Positions 25,194-34,919 are shown, counted from the first letter of the stretch. The stretch: DNA of 64,000 nucleotides from Verrucomicrobiales bacterium (GCA_016795385.1 JAEUHI010000082.1:49052-113051); one strand, 5' to 3'. The notes: generated from the letters alone by a model not told the origin. Numbers and translations are program-made.

Positions 25194-26426
25194 TCAGCCG
25201 AAGGTCGCCCGGATCCGTCGGCAGACTTCCTCGACATTCGCCCGTGTGTTGAACGCGGAAATGCGGAAGTAACCTTCGCCCGCCGCACCGAATCCCGAAC
25301 CGGGAGTGATGACGACGTTGGCCTGGTTCAGCATCTTGTCGAACATGTCCCACGAGGTGAGACCCGCCGGACAACCGACCCAGACGTAGGGAGCATTGAC
25401 CCCGCCGAAGACCGGGAGCCCGGCTGCGGCGCAGGCTTCGCGAAGCAATTTCGCATTGCCCATGTAGCCCTCGATGAGTGCGGCGACCTGCGCCTTGCCC
25501 GCCTCGGAGAAAACGGCCGCGGCACCCTTTTGCACGGGGTAGCTCGCGCCGTTGAATTTCGTGCTATGCCGGCGCGACCAGAGCGGATGGATCGCCTGTT
25601 CCTTGCCATCGGCGGTGTAACCCTTGAGCGTCTTCGGGATGACGATGTAGGCGCAACGCACCCCGGTGAATCCGCCATTCTTCGAGAAGCTTCGGAATTC
25701 CATGGCACACTCGCGCGCGCCTTCGATCTCGAAAATCGAGCGCGGCAGCTCGGGATCCTGAATGAAGGCCTCGTAGGCGGCGTCGTAGAAAATGATCGCC
25801 TGATTGGCGCGGGCATAGGCGACCCAGGCCTCGAGCTGGGCGCGCGTCGCGGTCGCGCCGGTCGGGTTGTTCGGATAGCAGAGGTAGATGAGGTCGACCT
25901 TCTGATCGGGGATCGCGGGCACGAAGCCGTTCTCCGGCGTGCAGGGCAGGTAGACGAGACCTGCGTAGGCTCCGGTCTCGTCCGCGTCGCCGGTGTTGCC
26001 GATCATCACGTTGGTGTCGACGTAGACAGGGTAGACCGGATCGGTGATGGCGATCACGTTTCCTTTGCCGAAAATGTCGAGGATGTTGCCCGTATCGCAC
26101 TTCGAGCCGTCGGAGATGAAGACCTCGTCGGCGGCGATGCCGAGTCCCGCGAACTGGTTCTCGACGATGGCCTCGCGAAGGAACGCGTAGCCCTGCTCCG
26201 GTCCGTAGCCCTTGAAGGTTGCGGCGCTGCCGAGTTCATCGACCGCGTCATGCATGGCTTGGCGGCAGGCCTCGGGGAGGGGCTCGGTGACGTCGCCGAT
26301 GCCGCAGCGGATGAGCCGCTTCGCCGCTTCGGGATTGGCCTCGGTGAAGGCGGTGACGCGCCGGGCGATCTCGGGGAAGAGGTAACCGGCTTTGAGCTTG
26401 AGGAAGTTTTCGTTGATCCGTGCCAT
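25194..26426 (-). CDS. dapL: LL-diaminopimelate aminotransferase
   Basis: The 410-residue PLP enzyme converts tetrahydrodipicolinate to LL-diaminopimelate in one step for lysine and peptidoglycan synthesis. Landmarks are NENFLKLKAGYLFPEIARR at the N-terminus, IRCGIGDVTEPLP, GYGPEQGYAFLREAI, ISDGSKCDTGNI, YPNNPTGA and the PLP lysine in SFSKNGGFTGVR near residue 270. Length and motifs match DapL of Chlamydiae, plants and PVC bacteria. The ATG at 26426 gives the expected N-terminus. It appears monocistronic. Confidence 0.97.
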   Translation of the reverse strand: MARINENFLKLKAGYLFPEIARRVTAFTEANPEAAKRLIRCGIGDVTEPLPEACRQAMHDAVDELGSAATFKGYGPEQGYAFLREAIVENQFAGLGIAADEVFISDGSKCDTGNILDIFGKGNVIAITDPVYPVYVDTNVMIGNTGDADETGAYAGLVYLPCTPENGFVPAIPDQKVDLIYLCYPNNPTGATATRAQLEAWVAYARANQAIIFYDAAYEAFIQDPELPRSIFEIEGARECAMEFRSFSKNGGFTGVRCAYIVIPKTLKGYTADGKEQAIHPLWSRRHSTKFNGASYPVQKGAAAVFSEAGKAQVAALIEGYMGNAKLLREACAAAGLPVFGGVNAPYVWVGCPAGLTSWDMFDKMLNQANVVITPGSGFGAAGEGYFRISAFNTRANVEEVCRRIRATFG

Positions 26427-26513
26427 GGCGGCGGTAAATGCGTGAAACTCGCCCGCGGGGCAACCGATTTTTACACGGAAAGGGGCGGAATTTTCACCGA
26501 CGCGACCCGCGCC

Positions 26514-27836
26514 TCAAATAGCGAGGGCATTCTCGGCGTCGCCGAACCGGTCGACCCGCACGCCCATGCGGTCCATCAGAGCGAGGTGGAGACGGCAGAG
26601 CTTGCGGTTCGGATCCTGGCTCAGGTCGTAGGCCTGGCCTCCCTTGATCGTGCCGCCACCACCCCCGGCGAGGACGACGGGGAGCTGGCGCGAATCGTGG
26701 GCGTTGCCGTCCATGAGACTGCTCGTGAGGAGGATCATGCTGTTGTCGAGGAGCGAGCGCTCGCCCTCGTTCGTCGCCGCCATCTTCTGGAGAAACTCGG
26801 CCCAGAGCTTCACCTGGAATTCATTCACTTTCTGGTAGTGCGCGAGACGGGTCTCGTCACCGGCGTGGTGCGAGAGCTCGTGGATGCCCGAGGTCACTCC
26901 GTCGAGGCTGGGGAAACGCATGTTTGAAAGGTCATTGTTCAGCATGAAGGTGGCGACGCGGGTGCGATCCATCTGGAAGGCGAGCAGCATGATGTCGAAC
27001 ATGAGGCGAAGGTGATCCTCCGAACTCGCCGGAATGCCCGACTCGGGACGTCCGATCGTCGGAGCCTTCACCGTCGGCTGCCAGCCCTGACCGCCGGTCT
27101 CCGCTTGGCTGATCTTTTCCGCCTGCTCGACGCGTTTCTCGATTTCGCGAACGGAGCTGAGGTATTCATCGAGCTTCTGGCTGTCGCGCTGGCTGAGGCG
27201 GGTGCGGAGGCCCTTCGCATCGTCGAGGACGAGATCGAGGATGCTCTTGTCGCGCTGGCGTTTGCTGCCGTCGTCGAAGAGCTGATCGAAGGCCTGCTGC
27301 GGGAAGATCTCCTTCGGCGCGGGTGTCGTCGGAGTGCTCCAGGAGATGTAAGCGGAATAGATCGAGGTGAAACCCGAGTCGGTCGCGTAGCTGGGGCGTT
27401 CGGTGCCAAGGACGATGCTGGGCACGGGCGTCTCGCGTCCGACCTTCGCGGCGATGAGCTGGTCCATCGTCATGCCGACCTCGACGTCGGTGGTGGTCTT
27501 CTTCACGCGCAACCCCGAAAGCACGTTCATTTTGGGGTAGTGCCCGCCTTCGCCCTCGACCGTGGTCGGGTTCCAGAGCCCGGTGAAGACCGCGACCTTG
27601 TCCTTCAACGGAATGAGGGGACGCAGCGAATTGGCGAACTCGATCCCGTTGGCACCCATCTTCGCACCCCAATGGTGCGGGTTCACCCCGTTGCCGGTGA
27701 AACAGACGGCGAGACGGCGGGGCGCGCCACCCGGCTTGGCGGCTTCGGCTCCGAAGGCGGAGATCGATTCAAACCAGGGGAGCCCGAGGGCGACCCCGGT
27801 ACCACGGAGGAAACGGCGGCGGGAGAGAGAGGTCAT
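26514..27836 (-). CDS. DUF1552 protein, Tat-exported
   Basis: The 440-residue protein begins with SLSRRRFLRGTGVALGLPW, a Tat signal, and continues with AVCFTGNGVNPHHWGA. Family motifs include VFTGLWNPTTVEGEGGHYPKM near residue 90, the SSVREIEKRVEQAE helix near 210 and the C-terminal DSRQLPVVLAGGGGG. DUF1552 proteins have an alkaline phosphatase-like fold related to DUF1501 but lack known activity. The gene lies downstream of, and in the same direction as, a DUF1592 gene with 164 bases of low-complexity sequence between; this pairing is conserved in PVC bacteria. Confidence 0.93.
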   Translation of the reverse strand: MTSLSRRRFLRGTGVALGLPWFESISAFGAEAAKPGGAPRRLAVCFTGNGVNPHHWGAKMGANGIEFANSLRPLIPLKDKVAVFTGLWNPTTVEGEGGHYPKMNVLSGLRVKKTTTDVEVGMTMDQLIAAKVGRETPVPSIVLGTERPSYATDSGFTSIYSAYISWSTPTTPAPKEIFPQQAFDQLFDDGSKRQRDKSILDLVLDDAKGLRTRLSQRDSQKLDEYLSSVREIEKRVEQAEKISQAETGGQGWQPTVKAPTIGRPESGIPASSEDHLRLMFDIMLLAFQMDRTRVATFMLNNDLSNMRFPSLDGVTSGIHELSHHAGDETRLAHYQKVNEFQVKLWAEFLQKMAATNEGERSLLDNSMILLTSSLMDGNAHDSRQLPVVLAGGGGGTIKGGQAYDLSQDPNRKLCRLHLALMDRMGVRVDRFGDAENALAI

Positions 27837-27898
27837 GGAGTGGTGGAGTAAGGGGAATTGAAAAGTAGCTCAGCTGAGAATAGTCGTTCGGTTTCAGC

Positions 27899-27999
27899 CT
27901 CATACTCTTACTCATACTTCCTACTCATAGTCATACTCAGCGAACGTCCATTGGCTGCCGATTTGAGTAGGAGTAAGAGGTAGGAGTAGGAGTAAGAGG
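27899..27999. repeat. Low-complexity foldback of GAGTA/TACTC units
   Basis: The left arm (27899-27939) consists of CTCATACTCTTACTC-type units and the right arm (27964-27999) of GAGTAGGAGTAAGAGG-type units, which are approximate reverse complements. The stem would sit between the DUF1592 stop codon and the DUF1552 gene and could act as an RNA structure that separates their expression. Confidence 0.75.
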
Positions 28000-28000
28000 T

Positions 28001-31000
28001 TTACGGATTCACCGCCAAGGCGGGCGCTTCGTTTCTTCGGTTCATGAACTGGCGGCTGGTGACGATCTTCGTGACGGCGGCGGAGACTTTGCCGTCGTTG
28101 GATTCGATCGCCTTCGTGATCTCGGCGAGGAGTTCCTTGTCGCTCGGGAGGACGCTGCGGCCCAACGCATAACCCAGGAGCTTGCGGCTGAAGTGGTTTG
28201 TGAACTGGCCGTTGTTCTTCGCGAGGTAATCGCGCAGGCCGGCCATGCCCTTGAACTTGGTGCCGTCGCGCAGTTCACCGGTGTCATCGATGACGCCGCC
28301 CGCCTCGTCGGCGGCGCGGAAGCGTCCGATCGGATCGAAGGACTCCAGGGCGAAGCCGAGCGGATCGATGCGGTCGTGACAGACGGCGCAGGCCTGGTCT
28401 TCCCGGTGCTTCATGAGTGCTTCGCGAAGGGAAGCGGGCTTCAGTCCCTTCTCGAGCTCGGGCACGTTCGGCGGCGGTGGCGGCGAGCTGTGGCCGAGGA
28501 CGACCGCATAGAGGAACTCGCCGCGCACGACGGGACTGGTGCGGTTCGGTCGAGACGTTTTGGTGAGGATCGCCCCCATCCCGAGGAGTCCGCCACGGTG
28601 ATGATCGGCGACCTTCACCTCGCGGAATTCGGGTCCCGTCACGTTCGGGATGCCGTAGAATTTCGCGAGCCGCTCGTTGAGGAAACTCGTCTCGCCCGTG
28701 ACGATATCCATGATCCGGCGATCCTCGCGGAAGAGACGTCCGAAAAATTCGACGACTTCACGCTTCATGTCGGCGCGGAGTTCGGGAGTCATCTCCGGAT
28801 ATTTCATCGTATCGACGCCGTCGTGTTCCTCGAAGGTCGAGAACTTCAGCCATTGTCCCGCGAATTCCTCGGCCAGAGCTCCAGCCCGCGGATCCTTCAT
28901 CATGCGTTTCGCCTGGGCCGCGAGCACCTCGGGCTTGCGCAGACTGCCGTCCTCCGCGGCCTTGCGCAGTTCCCAGTCGGGAATCGAAGACCAGAGGAAA
29001 TAACTCAGGCGCGAGGCCAGCTCCCACGAGGACAGGGGCAGGTCGCCACCGGAGTTGGGTGCGTTGGTCAGGGTCTCCGGTGAGGGCAGCGTCTCGGCCT
29101 TGAAGATGAAATGCGGCGAAACCAGCACCCGCACCATCCCCTCGCGCACGGCGGACTCACGGTCGAGGCCTTGTTTGATCCGATCGTGGTAGAAGGCCGC
29201 CAGCGTTTGTTTCTCCGTCTCGGCGAGCGGACGGCGCCACGCCCGCGAAGCGAACTGATGGAGATGCCAGATCATCGCCCCATCGAACTCCCCCTTCAGC
29301 TGGTCGTTCAATTGCTTGGGCGCGGCGAGACGCCAATCTTTCTTCATCGCGGCGAGGGTGGCCTTGTCTTTCTCGCCAAGCACCTGGCCGAGCTGGTCGT
29401 CGCTGAAATAGTAGACCGTGTATCCCGGCGAACCGCGATAGAGATTGCGCGCCACTTCCTCGAGGCGGCGCTCGAACATGTCGGGGAAGGCGACGCGGAA
29501 AACGTGGAATTCACCCATCGTACGACGGGCCGCCTCGGTCTGGATCTTCCAGATCGTCAGCACGCCGGGGATGATCTTCGTCACATCGCGCGGGGTCCCG
29601 GTGGTCGCGGTCCACTGGATCGTGGCCTGATCGACCTCCGGATTCTCGTAGTCGAGCTTCGTCTCCGCCCGCAGCGAGACCGCTCCGGGAGGGAGGGGCA
29701 GGGTGACCACCTTCGGTGCGGCGACGGCGAGGACCTGCGGCTCGATCTTGCGGTCGGGCTTGGGATGTTTGCCGAAAAGGCCTCGAGTCGTCTCGAGGGA
29801 GGCGAGCCGTTTCTTCAGCTCGTCGAGGTTCGCGGGCGCGGGATTTGCCGCGGTCTGCGTCTTCAGCTCTCCAATCGTCTTCTCGAGCCAGTTGAAATAA
29901 TTGACGCCACCTTTCTCAAGCTTCACGTCGATCTTCGTGACGAGGGCGATGTCACCGGCGTTGCCGTCGCCAATGTCGCCGAAGCAGAGGTGCACCTGGT
30001 TTTTTCCCTTCACCTCCGCGTTCATCGGGTAGGGACGGATGCCGTCGGAGTCCTGCTGCTGGCGCTGAACCCCGCTGCCGGGTTTTTTGGGATTGTTCCA
30101 TGAGAGCAGGTCGGCCTCGATCTGCGCGATGCGCGAGTTCACCGTGGCGGGCACCTCCTTCGGCTTCGCCGCATCAGGAGCAGGCAGTTCACGCCAAGGC
30201 ACACGCACCAGATCGAGGAAACGCGATTTCGGCTCCGGCTTCGTGACGAGATTCCACCAATTTTGCAGGAAGGGCAGCTTCAAGCCCGTCTCCTTCGCAA
30301 GGACGTCGAGCGGGGTTTGGAAATGTTGGTGCTTCCAGCAGGCGAGCAGGTAATCGCCCTCGCGCATGTCGTCGAAATCGGCGGGCAGGTGCGGAGCGGC
30401 CTTTTGCTGGTACCACACGTAGAGCCCCTGCTCGGCGTGGGCCTTGAGCTGCTCGGGGCCGCGCAAACCGATGCGGTGATCATGGAACACCATGCCCGTC
30501 CCCGGCATGATCGTGGCGTGATCAGCGAGCTGGCGCGCCGCATTGAAATACTTGTCGAGCGCGGCGGGACTGAGGAAGAGCACGTCGCCCGTGTTGGAGA
30601 ATCCCTCCCCTCCCCCGCCGTCGGTCTGGAACTCCTTGGCGAGCCCGTAGTCGCGTCCGGTGAGGTCGCGGATCGAGCGATCGTATTCCGCGTTGGTGAG
30701 GCGGCGCATCGTCACCGGGCCGGGATCGCCGGAATTCGTCTGGGCGAGGGCATCGAGCTCGTGGGTGACCCAGGCCGTGATGGAAGATTCCTCGGTTTCG
30801 GTGAGGGGCTCGGCTTTTCGAGGAGGCATCTCGCCACTTTCGATCGTGTCGAGGACGCGGTGCCAGAGTTCGAACTGCTCGTCGATTTTCGGATCGGCGG
30901 CGAGAGCATTCATGTCGACCTCGCCCTTGATGTCCTCACCTCCGTGGCAGCTGTAGCATTTCGCCGCCAGCATCGGCTCGATCGATTTCCAATCGGGCGC

Positions 31001-31066
31001 GGCGGTAGCGACCGCGGGCAGGCCGAGGGAAAAAATCAGGAAGGAAAAGAGGGGAGGACGTCTCAT
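28001..31066 (-). CDS. DUF1592 planctomycete-type cytochrome c protein
   Basis: The product of about 1021 residues has a signal peptide (PLFSFLIFSLGLPAVATA), a cytochrome motif in AAKCYSCHGGEDIKGEVDM, then the PSD3/DUF1587 (MRRLTNAEYDRSIRDLTG), DUF1592, DUF1588 (QACAVCHDRIDPLGFALESF, second CxxCH) and DUF1585 (HFSRKLLGYALGRS) modules in the usual order. A long insertion between the first and second modules (about residues 200-600) contains a carbohydrate-binding-like region. The ATG at 31066 was chosen because it directly precedes the signal peptide. It is paired with the DUF1552 gene. Role: periplasmic redox or polymer degradation, by association only. Confidence 0.92.
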   Translation of the reverse strand: MRRPPLFSFLIFSLGLPAVATAAPDWKSIEPMLAAKCYSCHGGEDIKGEVDMNALAADPKIDEQFELWHRVLDTIESGEMPPRKAEPLTETEESSITAWVTHELDALAQTNSGDPGPVTMRRLTNAEYDRSIRDLTGRDYGLAKEFQTDGGGGEGFSNTGDVLFLSPAALDKYFNAARQLADHATIMPGTGMVFHDHRIGLRGPEQLKAHAEQGLYVWYQQKAAPHLPADFDDMREGDYLLACWKHQHFQTPLDVLAKETGLKLPFLQNWWNLVTKPEPKSRFLDLVRVPWRELPAPDAAKPKEVPATVNSRIAQIEADLLSWNNPKKPGSGVQRQQQDSDGIRPYPMNAEVKGKNQVHLCFGDIGDGNAGDIALVTKIDVKLEKGGVNYFNWLEKTIGELKTQTAANPAPANLDELKKRLASLETTRGLFGKHPKPDRKIEPQVLAVAAPKVVTLPLPPGAVSLRAETKLDYENPEVDQATIQWTATTGTPRDVTKIIPGVLTIWKIQTEAARRTMGEFHVFRVAFPDMFERRLEEVARNLYRGSPGYTVYYFSDDQLGQVLGEKDKATLAAMKKDWRLAAPKQLNDQLKGEFDGAMIWHLHQFASRAWRRPLAETEKQTLAAFYHDRIKQGLDRESAVREGMVRVLVSPHFIFKAETLPSPETLTNAPNSGGDLPLSSWELASRLSYFLWSSIPDWELRKAAEDGSLRKPEVLAAQAKRMMKDPRAGALAEEFAGQWLKFSTFEEHDGVDTMKYPEMTPELRADMKREVVEFFGRLFREDRRIMDIVTGETSFLNERLAKFYGIPNVTGPEFREVKVADHHRGGLLGMGAILTKTSRPNRTSPVVRGEFLYAVVLGHSSPPPPPNVPELEKGLKPASLREALMKHREDQACAVCHDRIDPLGFALESFDPIGRFRAADEAGGVIDDTGELRDGTKFKGMAGLRDYLAKNNGQFTNHFSRKLLGYALGRSVLPSDKELLAEITKAIESNDGKVSAAVTKIVTSRQFMNRRNEAPALAVNP

Positions 31067-31277
31067 GCGAACTGACGACGAAGGTTTGACCCTTCGTACT
31101 TCTGTCAGGTCCAAATTCGGATCGAACGGCACCTTTTCCAAATGGCGATGAGGGCGCGATGGCGTGCCATCCAACCCTGTCCAATGGGCCATTAAAGAGG
31201 GTCGGGTCGGACGTGAATCGATCACTTTGGGTCTTGAATTTCAAGCCGGACCACCGGAAACTCACGCCAGTCGTTGC

Positions 31278-32183
31278 ATGCGATCTTTCTGGCTCACTTT
31301 CCCCACCCTGCTTCTCCTGACCTCGTGCCAGGTGCCCTCGTCCGTGTCGAGGCAGGCCGCTTCGCCGCTGCTGACAGGCGAGGTAAAGGTATCGCCGCCC
31401 CCGCTCTTCGCCGGCCTCGATGCTCCGACCTGGGGCGTCGCGCCTCCGAAAGAAGAGACCCCGCCCGCGCCGGGATGGACGGGTCCCGTCGACGACACCT
31501 ACACCCGCGTGAAGACGAGCCGGAAGGTGATCGCGATCACTTTCGACGACGGTCCGCATCCGGAAAACACGCCGCGCCTTCTCGACATGCTGAAAGAGCG
31601 CAAGGTGAAAGCCACCTTCTACGTCGTCGGCGACATGGTGAAATACAGTCCCGATCTCTTGAAACGCATGGTCGACGAGGGGCACGAAATCGGGAATCAC
31701 ACCGTTTCCCACGGGACCCTCTCGCGGATGTCCGACGAGGCGCTGCTGTCCGAGCTGCGGGCGGCCCACAATCAGATCATCGAAGCCTGCGGCGTCGCTC
31801 CGATCTCGATGCGTCCGCCCGGCGGCGCGATCAAGAAAGATCAAAAGGAACTGATGCTGCGCGAACTCGGCTATCCCACGATCCTCTGGTCGGTCGATCC
31901 CGAGGATTGGAAACGCCCCGGTCCGGCGGTGGTGACGAGCCGGCTCGTCAACGGTGCGAGCCCCGGCGGGATCCTCCTCGTGCATGATCTGCACAAACCC
32001 ACTGTCGACGCGATGCCCGGCACGCTCGATCAGCTCCTCGCGATGGGATACGAGTTCTTGACCATCTCCGAGTTGATCAAGCTCGATGAAGCACCCGCCG
32101 AACGCGCCGCCGAAGAGGAGCGGAAGAAGGCCGAAGCGGCGGCGGCGGGCGCCAACACTCCGGCAGCGGCACCGGCGCAGTGA
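31278..32183 (+). CDS. Lipoprotein polysaccharide deacetylase (NodB homology domain)
   Basis: The 301-residue protein has a lipoprotein signal (LTFPTLLLLTSCQ, lipobox LTSC) and a carbohydrate esterase family 4 domain: motif 1 AITFDDGPHPENT with the catalytic DD, motif 2 GNHTVSHGTLS (H-x-x-x-H metal ligands), motif 3 RPPGGAI, motif 4 LWSVDPEDW and motif 5 ILLVHDLHK. All five motifs are intact, so deacetylation of N-acetylated glycans such as peptidoglycan or chitin is likely. The C-terminal tail is alanine- and charge-rich. The upstream part of the frame before ATG 31278 has no signal peptide. Confidence 0.94.
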   Translation: MRSFWLTFPTLLLLTSCQVPSSVSRQAASPLLTGEVKVSPPPLFAGLDAPTWGVAPPKEETPPAPGWTGPVDDTYTRVKTSRKVIAITFDDGPHPENTPRLLDMLKERKVKATFYVVGDMVKYSPDLLKRMVDEGHEIGNHTVSHGTLSRMSDEALLSELRAAHNQIIEACGVAPISMRPPGGAIKKDQKELMLRELGYPTILWSVDPEDWKRPGPAVVTSRLVNGASPGGILLVHDLHKPTVDAMPGTLDQLLAMGYEFLTISELIKLDEAPAERAAEEERKKAEAAAAGANTPAAAPAQ

Positions 32184-32288
32184 CGGATTCGCGACGACCC
32201 GCGCCGCCCCCCTGCGACCAAAGTCGCAGACGCCGGATCGAGAATGCGCTTGCCCCCGGGGCGGGAATCCTGCTTCATGACGGTAGAC

Positions 32289-33284
32289 ATGAGCGAAGAG
32301 ATCCTTTGGTTTTACGAGGGCGGCGGAGAACGTCGTGGACCGGTCGCGGCAACGGAATTGCTCGCGTTGCATCAGCAGGGCACGATCACCGCCGAAACCC
32401 TCGTCTGGCGTGATGGCTTGAGTGATTGGATCGCCTTCTCCGCCAGCGGTTTGATGCCGGATTCAGCTGGTCCCTCCGGACCTCCCCCCGAGCCCTTGCG
32501 CGCGCCTTCGATGCCACCACCGGTGCCTTACTCCGCCATGGCTTTCGCGCCTCGGGAAGTCCGGCTGCGTCCGGATTTCCGTCCCTCGATCCGATCCTGC
32601 TACGGACGCGCCTGGGAGTTGCTGAAATCGCGGTTCTGGCCGTTTGTCGGTTGTTTTGCGCTGATCACCCTCATCCTCGGCGTTGCCTACCAGTTTTACA
32701 TCCCCGCCCTCTTTCTGACCCTGCCTCTGATCGGCGGCCTTTACTGGTACATCCTGAAAGTGGCCCGGAACGAACCCGCGAACTTCGAAATGGTGTTTGA
32801 GGGCTTCCGCCGGCAGTTCGGCGCACTCGCCGTCGCCAACCTGATCATCAGCGCCTACGGGATCGGGCTCTTCATCGTCGTCGCTGTGATTTTCGGGCTG
32901 ATCTTCGCCGGACTCGGTGCCGGGACGAACCTCTTCGAGGCTGCCGAAGACAATCCGCTCGTCCTCGGCGGCGTCATCGGAGGAGGCGTGCTGCTGACCT
33001 TCATCCTGCTCATCCCTCTCATGATCCTGAGCTTCGTCGGCTACTTTGCGACCCTCATCATCCTCGAGAGCGAGGTCCCCGCCGGCCGCGCGATCTCCCT
33101 CGCCTGGACCGCAACCCGCCCCCACCTCATCAAGATCGGACTTTTCTCGCTTCTGGGGCTGCTCCTCACTTACGCCGGCATGCTCGCTCTTTACTTCGGG
33201 GTCTTCATCACCGGAGCTTGGACGACGATCGCCTCGGCCTACCTCTACGAAGACGCCTTCGGCGAAGACAAACCCGTCGCCTGA
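32289..33284 (+). CDS. GYF_2 domain membrane protein
   Basis: The 331-residue protein opens with a GYF_2 domain (LWFYEGGGERRGPVAATELLALHQQG ... TLVWRDGLSDWIAF, residues 5-55), a proline-rich linker, and a membrane part with five to six helices (FWPFVGCFALITLILGVAYQF to the GAWTTIASAYLYEDAF end) resembling DUF975/glycerophosphodiester phosphodiesterase membrane-domain families. Start is at ATG 32289, which directly precedes the domain; ATG 32277 is also possible. GYF_2/membrane combinations are frequent in Verrucomicrobiota and of unknown function. Confidence 0.85.
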   Translation: MSEEILWFYEGGGERRGPVAATELLALHQQGTITAETLVWRDGLSDWIAFSASGLMPDSAGPSGPPPEPLRAPSMPPPVPYSAMAFAPREVRLRPDFRPSIRSCYGRAWELLKSRFWPFVGCFALITLILGVAYQFYIPALFLTLPLIGGLYWYILKVARNEPANFEMVFEGFRRQFGALAVANLIISAYGIGLFIVVAVIFGLIFAGLGAGTNLFEAAEDNPLVLGGVIGGGVLLTFILLIPLMILSFVGYFATLIILESEVPAGRAISLAWTATRPHLIKIGLFSLLGLLLTYAGMLALYFGVFITGAWTTIASAYLYEDAFGEDKPVA

Positions 33285-33299
33285 ACCCCGCCCACGAAT

Positions 33300-34091
33300 T
33301 CAGGGCTCCGCGGGTGCTGCCGGAGCCTCGAGTTTCAGGGCCGAGGGCTCGAGCGGCTCACCGGTGGGCGGAGCGGAAAGCCGATCGCCTTCACGGCCGC
33401 GCCACGCCTCGGGAATGCCCTTCGTCTCCTCCGCGGACGGCGCCACCGCGAGCGCCGGGAACTCCCGTCGCATGATCGAAAACAGCGCCGCCTTCTCCCC
33501 TGACAAAACACCCAAGGATTGACCTCTCCGCACCTGCGAACCCACCGACACACGCAACGAAACAAGCCCGCGGTAAACGGTCCCGACCATGCTTCCCTCG
33601 CGCTCATGGAGGAGGATCACGGTGGCACCGTCAGTGCCATTCGCCGCGACGACGACCCGGCCATCCGCCGCGGCCTTCACCTCGTGATCCCCCCCGGAGG
33701 AAAGGTCCGGCGCAGCCCCCGTGTCCGCCGGTTCAAACACCACACTCTCAGGAGCCAACACCATCTCGATAGGCGAGAGCACGGCCAAGGTGGGATCGAG
33801 GTCCGCGCCCTGCACCGCCTGGACCAACCCGATGCGCGCCCCGATGAAATCCGACGGAGGCAGATCCGCACCTTTTTTCCCTGCCTGGATGGAGATGATG
33901 AGGATCATCACGAGACCGCAGAGCGCGAAAAAGAGCGGAAAAACATGGCGATGGAGCACCCGGAGATGCTCCTTCACATCGAAATAGACAGGGCGTTTCA
34001 GCACACGGCAATAGAAGCCGAGCCTGCGGATTTCGCAACGCCGCACCCGGAAATTGCGGTAAACTAGCCGCCCTTCCCGACATGGAGCCAT
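33300..34091 (-). CDS. Degenerate LytM/M23-like membrane protein
   Basis: The protein of about 263 residues has one transmembrane helix (FPLFFALCGLVMILIISIQAG, about residues 50-70) and a periplasmic LytM-like beta-fold: VKAAADGRVVVAANGTDGATVILLHER ... VYRGLVSLRVSVGSQVRRGQSLGVLSG. In active M23 peptidases the Y-x-H-L and H-L-H-F-E motifs would follow; here they read YRGLV and ALFSIMRRE, so the zinc ligands are missing. It is probably a non-catalytic regulator like EnvC/NlpD-type activators. The start is uncertain: ATG 34091 and 34100 both overlap the divergent truA start, and a GTG at 34046 would avoid that. Confidence 0.72.
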   Translation of the reverse strand: MAPCREGRLVYRNFRVRRCEIRRLGFYCRVLKRPVYFDVKEHLRVLHRHVFPLFFALCGLVMILIISIQAGKKGADLPPSDFIGARIGLVQAVQGADLDPTLAVLSPIEMVLAPESVVFEPADTGAAPDLSSGGDHEVKAAADGRVVVAANGTDGATVILLHEREGSMVGTVYRGLVSLRVSVGSQVRRGQSLGVLSGEKAALFSIMRREFPALAVAPSAEETKGIPEAWRGREGDRLSAPPTGEPLEPSALKLEAPAAPAEP

Positions 34092-34900
34092 CGCCCCCAT
34101 CCCCCCGCCGCTTCCGGCTCGACCTCGCCTACGATGGCCGGCCCTACGCCGGTTGGCAAAGCCAGCCGGGCGGGGGCTCGGTGCAGGATGCGGTCGAGAG
34201 CGCTCTCTCCGCGGTGTGCCCCGAGGTGACTTCGGTGCAGGGATCGGGCCGCACCGACGCGGGGGTCTCGGCCCTCGGCCAGGTCGCCCATTTCGATACT
34301 CCGCCGCACTGGCGCATGGAAGGGGGCGACTGGCTGCGCGCGCTCAATACGAAACTCCCGCCGACGATCCGCGTGATGGCCTGTCGCGAGGTTGATCCCG
34401 CTTTTCATGCACGATTTTCCGCCGTCGAGAAGACCTACGAATACGAAATCGCGACCGGCCCCGTCCTCCCCCCGCTGCGGCACGGACTCGCCTGGCACCA
34501 GCGTGACCTCGGAGGCGCGGAAACGCTTGCTCCCATTCTCCAGCACTACCTCGGCACGCGCGACTTCCGCGCTTTTTCCGCGAAGCGGCATGACGGCTAC
34601 GACGACGAGCGCGATACCGTGCGCACCCTCACCGAGGCTTCGGTGCGGCCCCTCGAAGGCGGCGGCGGACTGGTCCTGAGATTCCGGGGAAACGGGTTTC
34701 TCTATAAAATGGTCCGTTTCCTTGTCGGCACCGCGGTGTATGTTAGGCACGGCCGGATTTCCCTCGCGGATCTGGAGGCACTCTTTGTCGATGGCGGAGG
34801 CGGGGCGAAGGCTCCCTACTGCGCCCCGGCGGCGGGCCTCACGCTCCTCGAGGTCCGTTATCCGGATGGATTCGCGGCTCCGCCCCGCGAACCCCGCTGA
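34082..34900 (+). CDS. truA: tRNA pseudouridine(38-40) synthase TruA
   Basis: The 272-residue enzyme isomerises uridines 38-40 in the tRNA anticodon arm. The catalytic aspartate is D59 in GSGRTDAGVSALGQVAHF; other family motifs are RLDLAYDGRPYAGWQ at the N-terminus, the YEYEI strand and FLYKMVRFLVGTAVYVRHG near residue 205. The length fits the family. Confidence 0.97.
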   Translation: MEPSPPSPRRFRLDLAYDGRPYAGWQSQPGGGSVQDAVESALSAVCPEVTSVQGSGRTDAGVSALGQVAHFDTPPHWRMEGGDWLRALNTKLPPTIRVMACREVDPAFHARFSAVEKTYEYEIATGPVLPPLRHGLAWHQRDLGGAETLAPILQHYLGTRDFRAFSAKRHDGYDDERDTVRTLTEASVRPLEGGGGLVLRFRGNGFLYKMVRFLVGTAVYVRHGRISLADLEALFVDGGGGAKAPYCAPAAGLTLLEVRYPDGFAAPPREPR

Positions 34901-34919
34901 ACCGCCCCACGTTGCAGAC

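Noticed and set aside
27899..27999. Possible CRISPR-like array
   Set aside because: Units are short, irregular and low-complexity without unique spacers.
30936..32372. 478-codon frame antisense to the deacetylase
   Set aside because: The deacetylase on the other strand has all five catalytic motifs; this is a shadow.
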